From: Glandiceps talaboti
Lineage: Eukaryota; Hemichordata; Enteropneusta; Spengelidae
Assembly: GCF_964340395.1 (NCBI RefSeq)
Contig: NC_135561.1
Coordinates: forward strand, 2,040,001 to 2,095,000
DNA length: 55,000 nucleotides
Direction: 5' to 3'
The notes under the pieces were generated by a model. It did not search any database. It worked only from the letters and a program-made list of their open reading frames with translations, and was not told the DNA's origin. Position numbers and translations under genes: made by a program. Of the stretch, positions 44,901 to 55,000 are shown piece after piece (the first letter of the stretch is position 1; each line of letters opens with the position of its first letter).

Positions 44901-47302
44901 TTGTCACATGGTACAGCACATGTCTCTGTGATAGATACAAGTGGCAATATGGTGGCTGTGACAAGGTAATTAATATGTAATATATCTCTCACACAAGGGA
45001 TTAGACTGTAAGATACGTCGTGACGTTTCGCCCTCACCGGCCTCCTCTCACACGTGTTAGGGGTTGACCGATGTTTGAGGGCGCCCCGTCACGGCGTACC
45101 TTACAGACTAACAAGGGATATGTTGTCACTGCAAAATAATATAACGTTTACAATACCCTTACAAGTAATTAATGTGGTGGCTGTGACAAGGTAATGTGTT
45201 TAATACCAGTGTTCTCAAAAATAGCTAATTTAGTGGCTAGGAATGTCTCAAATTAAAGTTGCACTAGATGCAACTGGAATGTATTTTTGAAAATGTTTTG
45301 TTCGGTATGGTAACTTAATATCATAAATAACTAAAAATATATTCACTAAAAATTGGTCAATTACTTACAAAGAGGACAATTTATCAGTTAATTAGTGGTC
45401 CAATATTATCTGTAGGAAGTCTGGTGGCAAGTTTAAATCTTGAGAGAAAGCTGTTTTGAATCTGTCACCATGTTAAAATTGTACTAGTTGTAACTGGAGT
45501 ATCGTTTTTTGATCAGACAACCACAATATATTTACTGAAAATTGTTAAAATACCAGTAATTAGACATTGTACATGTTAATCAGTGGTTGATATGATCTGT
45601 AAGTAGTACAGAAACAGGTTGAAATTGTGATTGCCATTGGCGGTGATGATTTTTGGGTGCAGACCATAAAATCACTTTGATTTGATTTTAAATATTGTGC
45701 ATACAGCTTCAAACAATACATTTACACATAGGTGATTCAATACTGTTAAGGGTGTACGATATTACAAGTAAGTTATATTCTAACAAAACAGTTTTAAAAA
45801 TACATTCCAGGTGCAGTTCATTCAGTTTTACATGTAAATGTATTATTTCCCCCTACAGTACTGTAAATGTTATCTATTATTATTTCCTACAGTACTGTAA
45901 ATGAGAGATTTGGAAGTGGTGTTGTGACAGAGAGTGGTATTCTTTTGAATGATGAAATGGCTGATTTTGATTGGCCAAATAAACATCCCAATGTATCAAC
46001 ACTTACATCCAGTAAGGTAAGCAGTCTGTTATAATATCTTGGGAGGGAAACTTCAATTATGACCCTTAAATGGGCCTTCAGTAGTATATCATATAAACCT
46101 AGCACTACCAGCTCTCTGTGTAGTAGTTGAAGAGAAAGGATACCTTGTGAACTCAATGTGTTTAATAAAAAACTTGGCTGTAATGCGTTGGTTTCATTCA
46201 CTTTTACTTATCAGTATGGAGCTTGTATTGATCAGAACTAAGACTGAAGTGATGTATACTATAGGCCTTGCTAGACAATTTCCATTTAAGTGTTGTCCAC
46301 TGTTCATCCAGAGAAGTGTCCACTAATATCTCTGTTTCTTTCCTTTTCTCAGTCCCACTACATTCAACCAGGTTACTAATATCTCTGTTTCTTTCCTTTT
46401 CTCAGTCCAACTACATTCAACCAGGGAAGCGTCCCCAATCGTCTACTGTACCACTTATAGCAGTCCATGAATCTCAGCCTTGTAATCCCATGATAGCTGT
46501 AGGTGGTGATGGTGGAACCATGATCACAACTGGTGTAGCACAAGTTTTCTTGGATATTCTATCGTATGGAAACCCTGTCAAAGAAAGCATAGATAAACCC
46601 AGAGTACATCATCAACTTATCCCTAATGAGGTGATTGTGGAAGGTGAGTGGATGGAATTCATGTGTGCCAGCTGCCCCTGGGTTAGTCTGAAAGATCCAA
46701 GTGTTGTTTCCGTATACCGGTATATAATTTGCTCCCTCATGTGGGGTTACTAAGCGAGTACAGTTTAACATATACGGACCAATGGCTGGACCCATTCAGA
46801 CTAACCCCAGGACATGACATGGAAAATTATAAGAAAGGTTTGATCATTGTATTTTGAATGATAGTGTTAAAAATATGGAAATAATAAATGTGATTATCAT
46901 AAAGCAAATGTCACATCTGTATCAACTCCATTGTAATTCAGTTAGAGACAGCGCCCTCATTGTAATTCAGTTAGAGACAGCGCCCTCATTCATGCAATAA
47001 TTCGTTGTATTGCATCCAGGCACACTGCCCAAATAAGGTCAGTGGTGCAAATTGTTGAACCATCATTTTCTGTAAAAATAAGCAAAATAATATTTTCTGA
47101 TTTGTTTTAACTCTTTATATTGTTTTTAATTTCTATAGCTGATGTACCAGACACAGTTGTTGAAGGACTTGAAAGTCGAGGTCATCAATTGGAAACACGT
47201 CAACCATTGGGTAATGAAATCATGGCTGTTATGAAAAAGAATGATAAATTAACTGGATATGCAGATCCTAGAAAGAAAGGATCTGGAGCAGTGGTCTTTT
47301 AA
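32742..47302 (+). CDS. GGT7: Gamma-glutamyltransferase, GGT7-like, 14 exons
   Basis: Gamma-glutamyltransferases cleave or transfer the gamma-glutamyl group of glutathione at the cell surface. The exons join to 645 residues (human GGT7 662, GGT1 569). In order: a cytoplasmic, Ser/Asp/Glu-rich N tail (1-88); one membrane span VIIISSVVFAISVTTALIIH (89-111), so type II; the large-subunit part with GGHAVDAAIA and SSGIGGGGF; DFRETAP with the gamma-glutamate-binding Arg (~184); the cleavage/nucleophile motif GTAHVSV (Thr ~454); TSTVNERFGSG; NDEMADF; PGKRPQSST (oxyanion Ser ~524-525); and GGDGGTMITT. The long N tail and LILEG(Y/F)NLT-type and PGKRP segments favour the GGT7 branch over GGT1/5. All catalytic motifs look intact. 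The first ATG after the divergent promoter was chosen as start. An AATAAA lies 0.5 kb past the stop. Confidence 0.92.
34364..34632. repeat. CATA tetranucleotide array
   Basis: About 65 units with few interruptions (ATGCATA, CATGTACAATA, ACACAGATA). Open frames in all six frames are artefacts. Confidence 0.97.
34815..35140. repeat. GTA trinucleotide array with GTGGTA interruptions
   Basis: Over 100 AGT/GTA units with scattered GGT interruptions and one ACTGTA break near 35001, ending about 130 bases before exon 2. Confidence 0.97.
35269..35492 (+). CDS. GGT7: GGT7-like exon 2: stalk and membrane span
   Basis: 224 nt, acceptor TTGCATATAG, donor GTATGG, phase 1 to 0, residues 41-115. An acidic/Ser stretch (RERSESDESHPDDGE), then KEKGLK just before the hydrophobic helix, placing the N terminus in the cytoplasm. 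Confidence 0.9.
35556..35938. repeat. CATA/GCAT array in intron 2
   Basis: CATA units with an internal (GCAT)n block (35680-35716) and GATA/CACA interruptions. It lies about 65 bases after the exon 2 donor. Confidence 0.96.
36188..36339 (+). CDS. GGT7: GGT7-like exon 3: start of catalytic fold
   Basis: 152 nt, acceptor GTTTTCTTTAG, donor GTATGT, phase 0 to 2, residues 116-166. It carries HGAVSCGVEQCS, RGGHAVDAAIATLLCMG and SSGIGG, the standard GGT signature. Confidence 0.95.
36340..37618 (+). other. GGT7-like intron 3 (1.28 kb)
   Basis: Contains a segment (about 37132-37380) open on both strands that looks protein-like, and a short tandem duplication (TTTTACTAGGGAATGT twice near 37520-37560). 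No exon that keeps the GGT frame. Confidence 0.6.
37619..37736 (+). CDS. GGT7: GGT7-like exon 4: substrate-binding Arg
   Basis: 118 nt, acceptor TTATTTGACAG, phase 2 to 0, residues 166-205. GGFMIVKDKR then AIDFRETAPSRA, including the conserved Arg that binds the gamma-glutamyl carboxylate in GGT1. Confidence 0.94.
37763..37854. mobile_element. 92-bp palindromic MITE (family M2)
   Basis: AATATTTTTCTTCGTTC at the left end pairs with GAATGACGAAAAATATT at the right, and the whole element folds around CCTAAGGGGCCC. Related sequence at 48832-48970 and a core match at 27480-27630. Confidence 0.7.
38149..38216 (+). CDS. GGT7: GGT7-like exon 5
   Basis: 68 nt, acceptor ATAATTTTCAG, phase 0 to 2, residues 206-228: GGLSVAVPGELRGMEMAWKH, the VPGE/GxVxG element of GGTs. 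Confidence 0.94.
38217..39653 (+). other. GGT7-like intron 5 (1.44 kb)
   Basis: AT-rich. A 19-bp tandem duplication (ATCTGTGCAGTCACATG) lies near 39238-39275. Nothing else was recognised. Confidence 0.6.
39654..39727 (+). CDS. GGT7: GGT7-like exon 6
   Basis: 74 nt, acceptor TTGTTTCAG, phase 2 to 1, residues 228-252: LPWSDLFQPAIDLARHGFKV, aligning with LPWSQVLAFAA of GGT7. Confidence 0.95.
39728..41054 (+). other. GGT7-like intron 6 (1.3 kb)
   Basis: AT-rich sequence without repeats or exons that I can support. Confidence 0.6.
41055..41251 (+). CDS. GGT7: GGT7-like exon 7
   Basis: 197 nt, acceptor TTAACTTCAG, donor GTGAGT, phase 1 to 0, residues 253-318: YMPGGVPVKEGDTLKRLDLA, then LQVIATHSVEAFYNGNLTND. 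Confidence 0.95.
41252..42289 (+). other. GGT7-like intron 7 (1.04 kb)
   Basis: AT-rich. A short segment near 41825-41880 (GGGTCGGCAGTGAAAAAC and GGTGGGGTCGGGTAACC) is GC-richer and repeat-like but unassigned. Confidence 0.55.
42290..42377 (+). CDS. GGT7: GGT7-like exon 8
   Basis: 88 nt, acceptor ATAATACACAG, donor GTAAGT, phase 0 to 1, residues 319-348: VNQAGGILTKEDLKKYTPKF, the GGxxTxEDL element of GGTs. Confidence 0.95.
42408..43333. repeat. 82-bp minisatellite, ~11 copies, intron 8
   Basis: The unit of 82 bp begins TAGATTATTTGTAGTTGTGG and contains CTGTAAGGGTCTGGGTAACC. Two units (near 42495 and 43075) share an AGACAGT insertion and the same set of variants, so part of the array is a higher-order or converted copy. 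The array starts ~30 bases after the exon 8 donor and fills the intron. Confidence 0.93.
43429..43559 (+). CDS. GGT7: GGT7-like exon 9
   Basis: 131 nt, acceptor TATGTTTTCAG, donor GTAAGA, phase 1 to 0, residues 348-391: PEPSGGAIFLSIANILEGYN, with SGG and NILEGYNLT as in GGT7. Confidence 0.95.
43719..43807 (+). CDS. GGT7: GGT7-like exon 10
   Basis: 89 nt, acceptor TTGGTTAAACAG, donor GTAAGT, phase 0 to 2, residues 392-421: AFKYAYAQRTQLGDPDFVEN, the (A)(Y/F)AxRxxLGDP motif. Confidence 0.95.
43808..44815 (+). other. GGT7-like intron 10 (1.0 kb)
   Basis: Largely occupied by a SINE (44156-44430). The remainder is unremarkable AT-rich sequence. Confidence 0.65.
44156..44430 (+). mobile_element. 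tRNA-Ser-derived SINE, copy 2
   Basis: Starts GTTGTCGGTGGCTGAGTGG (A box), then B box GGTTTGAATCC 45 bases on. The body carries CAGTTTGACCCTGTCGAACAA and GCAGGTTTTCTCTGGGTACT, and the tail GAATAAAGATTATCAT. Same architecture as the element at 393-730. The insertion is in the sense orientation of the host gene. Confidence 0.8.
44816..44965 (+). CDS. GGT7: GGT7-like exon 11: nucleophile Thr
   Basis: 150 nt, acceptor ATTTTCTTACAG, phase 2 to 2, residues 421-471. GTAHVSVIDTSGNMVAVT contains the autocleavage site and catalytic Thr at the start of the small subunit. Confidence 0.95.
44993..45119. mobile_element. 109-bp MITE with perfect 9-bp target duplication
   Basis: The element 45002-45110 is flanked by ACAAGGGAT on both sides (44993-45001 and 45111-45119). 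The termini are 35-bp inverted repeats: TAGACTGTAAGATACG versus TAGTCTGTAAGGTACG, both continuing to CGCCCTCA. A 9-bp duplication is typical of Mutator-like elements. Inserted 27 bp after the exon 11 donor. Confidence 0.85.
45250..45640 (+). repeat. Two tandem copies of dispersed repeat family R1
   Basis: 45250-45430 and 45470-45640 both follow the order GCACTAG/GTACTAG, GCAACTGGA/GTAACTGGA, AATATATTCACT/AATATATTTACTGAAA and the later blocks seen at 18050-18210. Function and ends are unknown. Confidence 0.6.
45841..45903 (+). repeat. Short duplication copying the exon 12 acceptor
   Basis: TATTATTTCC...CTACAGTACTGTAAATG occurs at 45841-45869 and again at 45878-45903. The second copy is the real acceptor and first 11 exon bases. 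Use of the first AG (45858) adds 34 bases and leads to TGA. Confidence 0.85.
45893..46016 (+). CDS. GGT7: GGT7-like exon 12
   Basis: 124 nt, acceptor ATTTCCTACAG, donor GTAAGC, phase 2 to 0, residues 471-512: STVNERFGSGVVTESGILLN, then DEMADFDWPNK. The Glu/Asp pair of the small-subunit substrate pocket is retained. Confidence 0.95.
46322..46427 (+). repeat. 53-bp tandem duplication copying the exon 13 acceptor
   Basis: 46322-46374 and 46375-46427 are nearly identical: polypyrimidine tract TTTCTTTCCTTTTCTCAG plus 22 exon bases. Splicing to the first AG (46352) would read SHYIQPGY then TAA. Confidence 0.94.
46406..46643 (+). CDS. GGT7: GGT7-like exon 13: oxyanion Ser pair and GG loop
   Basis: 238 nt, acceptor CCTTTTCTCAG, donor GTGAGT, phase 0 to 1, residues 513-592: NYIQPGKRPQSST, VGGDGGTMITTGVAQ and KPRVHHQLIPNEV. 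The downstream of two duplicated acceptors is chosen because only it keeps the frame. Confidence 0.95.
46925..46990 (+). repeat. 32-bp tandem duplication in intron 13
   Basis: ATTGTAATTCAGTTAGAGAC followed by AGCGCCCTC occurs twice in direct succession. Confidence 0.9.
47139..47302 (+). CDS. GGT7: GGT7-like exon 14 and stop
   Basis: 164 nt, acceptor TAATTTCTATAG, phase 1, residues 592-645. It contains VVEGLESRGHQLET and ends ADPRKKGSGAVVF then TAA, the DPR..G..AV end common to the family. Confidence 0.95.
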
Positions 47303-47811
47303 TGTCAAAATGTTTTCCCCATCATCATGTTATTCATTCTTGCAGATTAGAGTAATTGTTCTACATTTGTGTAAAATTTGTCTCTCAGGGTAACCCACGT
47401 TTATGTCGTAGCTAAGACAATATGTGTTTTTTTTCTATGTACATGCTGCACATGTGTGGCTTCCTAGGAATCCATTGGTCACATAACAATTTACATGGAC
47501 AAAGTTCAGAGTGGGAATTATTTTGAAATTTTACCTTGTAAGTTTTATAACTTCAGCATTCCAAACAATAACCTAGATCCAAGTGATACAAACAAAAGTG
47601 TACTCTCCAAAATAGTCACAGTGTCTCCCTCAAAACCCCTCCAAATACTGATGGTCACAGGACACATATTCTGAAATTAACACAATAATTCTCAAAAAAT
47701 TGTAAATTTCATACATTTAGGCATTTTTGTAAAACATGTTGACATGTTTCTTTGCAGAAACTCTTAGAAAGTGACTGATAATCTGTTTCCATGGCAACAG
47801 CTTAAAATAGT

Positions 47812-47817
47812 AATAAA
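47812..47817 (+). terminator. Candidate polyadenylation signal for GGT7-like gene
   Basis: First plus-strand AATAAA after the stop codon, about 510 bases downstream. Another lies at 48288-48293. Not verified by transcript data. Confidence 0.35.
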
Positions 47818-48169
47818 TGGAATATATAATGATGTGTGTATATATCTTTGTATAGAGACTAGGTATATTTTCAATATAGTCTATGCAAACTCTACAGCTG
47901 TGTAAAATTGCAATGTTATAAATAATACACGATGATCTTTAATACTTATTTCTGATGGAATTTACTTTGAAATATTTTATGGTCTTTCTTACATTTATTT
48001 CAAAACAATGCTATATTTTTGTTAAGTTTTCAATACTACATTTAAGATACATGAGGCTGTGAACAATCATGGCAAACAATTACATGTAAATTGTGTCATT
48101 TAAGTTGCAAACTAAACCGGAGTTCCTCAATTATACAATTATTGCCTTTCTATAAGGGCACTAGTAGAT

Positions 48170-48282
48170 GACTATTACTGTATGGGCTGTTACGTAATAA
48201 ACTATTTCCCCCACGACAGCCGGTCAAGGGAAATAGTCATGACATAACAGTACAAGGGATTATATAACATCTACCAGTACCA
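48170..48282. mobile_element. Imperfect foldback element
   Basis: TAGTAGATGACTATTACTGT near the left pairs with the right end (AACATCTACCAG), and AAACTATTTCCC pairs with GGGAAATAGTCAT at the centre. Arms are ~50 bp and worn. Confidence 0.5.
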
Positions 48283-48831
48283 GCTAGAATAAAGTGTTTT
48301 ATAACACGTCAAATTCATTCACATATTCTTTCCATAGTGAAAGAAAATCACCGAAAAGACTCCCATGTTACATGACTACTTCCCTAGGGAAAATAGAATG
48401 TGACTAGTGCCCCCATTATGCAAATCAAAGTCACTAGTCCATACCACATGATATGACTAAGCCAATTACAGAAGGCTATATGAAAATGGTGTGTTATAAA
48501 GGTTGTATACTTGGTTTGTTACTAAATGTACAGTAACAGTCCCATCTGATATTTTCATGTCCATACAATTAGATGGCTTACAATATATTTTCTTAAAGTA
48601 TAATATTTTTTATTGATTATTTATATCTTGTTTTTTCTTTAAGTTAAGTCTACAAAATGCTGATATATTACAGTGCAATACAGGGCACACAAGCCAATGA
48701 ATATACTGAAATAAAATATGGATTTATTCCCTGGTTATTCTAAGTCACTGGTTCTGTGGTGCTTGAAATATAAATCAAAACATTCCCAAAAGTGTCATAA
48801 ATATGTGTAAGGATGTATAATTGTATTTTTT

Positions 48832-48970
48832 CCAATATTCTTTCTTCATTCAGTCAGAAAATTATGACCCAAGGGTTTGTCACTGTGTCACTACTTGGTA
48901 ATCAATTCATAGTGACAAGGCCCCTTATCAGCCAACTCATATTTTCCTTGGCTGAACGTAGAAAAAATGG
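48832..48970. mobile_element. 139-bp foldback element related to family M2
   Basis: CCAATATTCTTTCTTCATTC pairs with GAACGTAGAAAAAATGG, and inner AAATTATGA pairs with TCATATTTT. The right arm, reverse-complemented, reads GTTCAGCCAAGGAAAATATG, matching GTTCGGCCAAGGAAAATTAT of the 37763 element. Confidence 0.65.
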
Positions 48971-50200
48971 ATGTGTTGACCATAATAAGGCATTGCATAC
49001 ATTTGATGTGTTGACTGTCTTTCAGCTAATTTATTTAATTCAAATAACCAATGTATTTGTTTCTAAGAAATTTATTATGCATAATTAAACCAAAACTTTT
49101 CTATATCGTAACATGCTATTGCAAGAAAAAATTGCACAATATAAAAACACTATTACAATTTATTGTCATGTATACAGGGTAATCCTTATAGGCTGTACAG
49201 CAGGAGAAGGGTTAAGTACAACAAATTATTAATATTAATATTAATATTTCAGTATGAAGATTCCTGTTTATCATATTTGTTTTGTGTTGATATGTTGAAT
49301 TATTAGCATAGATGATGATGTGGTGAATATGGTAGAACCCAACGACGTGTGAGTGCAAGTGTGGTGTACTTGGGATATTTGCACGACAGCTTGCAGTGTT
49401 CTCTGGTTATACTTTCATTAATCTTGTAGTAAGACATTGGATCTGAATAAAAGTTCACATGTAATGAGTACCTATGTCTGGCTAGCGCCCCCAGTGGCGA
49501 TCTTCAGCTGCCTTTGAAGCAGAATAGCTTGGAGGGGGGGGGGGGGTCTAGAGGCTAGATGATATGTTCATGGACATAGTGATTGAAAGTGCAGCAGAAA
49601 ACACTGCAAGCAAGGATGTAAATATGAATACCACTGAGTACCCACACTGGCACTCACACAGACTTGGGTTCTGTTTTTATCACATATGTTTCTCCTAATA
49701 GTACTGATGTATTAAGTACTAAACTGGCACATATGTAAATAATATATTGAAATGTTGTATGTCAACCAAGAGAGTATTTATTGTCCTCAAATGATTACTA
49801 ATTGAGCAAATTCATTAAAAGTCGATAGATTGAACGTTTATGTACCGTCCTAGCTTTGTCATCTGTAATGTACCACTGAATCATGGTTTTCTCATTTGTT
49901 GATCTGTGCAAGTTATACTGCAATGGTATTTCTATTCTATCAAAACAAGTTTATAGCTCTGTATTTCATCTATAGCAGCTGTAATGTGTGGTGTCAGAGA
50001 ATAAATGTATATAAACCAAGACAGATCAAAAGCTACCCTTTGTACTGTTTGTGTGTTATAACCTTTGTAAATCTATCTTATTCTACTTCGGAATGTGGAG
50101 TTCAACATAGATTTGCATAACTTTGACTTTGAGGCAAATTGGCAGCCATGGAGTAATTATATCTCAAATCACCAGTACTATTGTCTATGCTTGCAATGGC

Positions 50201-50398
<198 letters not shown>

Positions 50399-50964
50399 GG
50401 TGAGACATTCATTTTAATGGTGAGGTCTAGTAACGAAACATCTTAAATTTCTCTGTCAAACCGAGATTTAAAGATTTGTAAATGAAAACAAACTTTTAAT
50501 ATTAAAAAGAACACTTTAATGTCAGGTGTTTAAACGTGCATAGACAATTTTACTGCATCAGATTATTAACAAAATATTCAAATACACAACGGTAAATAAT
50601 GTTAATTTCATAATATGTACATTTCAATAATTGTAGATGATACATTGTGGTATTATCTCATTTACTTATTTCCCAGTACGCATGTCCGGATTCAGTATTT
50701 TTCGTTTTTTGACAAACACAATGTGTCGCATACACTTTTATTGTAAGTCACTGGCATCCCAATAAGTTCTGATCTCCACATTGGATTTTATTAATTTGTA
50801 TGATGTCAAAGTTCACTTGAGTAAAAATGTTTTTCGTAAATAAATTTCTGCTCTGAAGCAGTTTTGTTTGTGAGTTCCTCGTTACTGGCTACAGTTTCAT
50901 AGCGTGGGACCCCACAGCTTATGACTGTGTAAATCGGGCAACACCTTCATCTCATCTTGTATAC

Positions 50965-55000
<4,036 letters not shown>

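Overview
This is a eukaryotic nuclear window of roughly 35% GC. It holds three complete, intron-containing protein genes, long introns and very many simple repeats. Canonical GT-AG introns, animal protein families and tRNA-derived SINEs point to a metazoan. Invertebrate-like intron sizes (about 0.1-5 kb), long CATA, GTA, CT and GTCT arrays and the gene sequences suggest a marine bilaterian such as a hemichordate, cephalochordate or lophotrochozoan. I cannot resolve the phylum from sequence alone.

Layout: (1) 1-7230 is intergenic and repeat-rich. It carries a reverse-strand tRNA-Ser-type SINE, a 44-bp minisatellite, a ~390-bp foldback element and a few weak exon-like fragments. (2) 7231-32247, minus strand: a 20-coding-exon gene for the RNA polymerase I factor UBF (UBTF). 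Joining the exons gives 841 residues with an N-terminal dimerisation-type region, six HMG boxes and an acidic/serine tail. (3) 32248-32741: a ~494-bp CpG-containing spacer between two divergent start codons, probably a bidirectional promoter. (4) 32742-47302, plus strand: a 14-exon gamma-glutamyltransferase of the GGT7 type. It encodes 645 residues as a type II membrane protein with catalytic motifs intact. (5) 47303-50964: intergenic, with foldback elements and a ~195-bp CT array. (6) 50965-54311, minus strand: a two-exon BTB-kelch protein of 561 residues. (7) 54312-55000: upstream flank of the kelch gene with a GTCT array.

The three genes do not form a pathway. UBTF (rRNA transcription) and the GGT (extracellular glutathione/gamma-glutamyl metabolism) share only a promoter region. 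Every exon junction of all three genes was checked for phase, and both long genes close without frame breaks.

The most interesting signals are four. The intron pattern shows that the six HMG boxes are two copies of a three-box block. The UBF tail alternates acidic and basic segments, as in Nopp140. Three recent short tandem duplications copy a real splice junction, and each spare site would lead to a premature stop. Several MITE families have clean termini, one of them with a perfect 9-bp target duplication.
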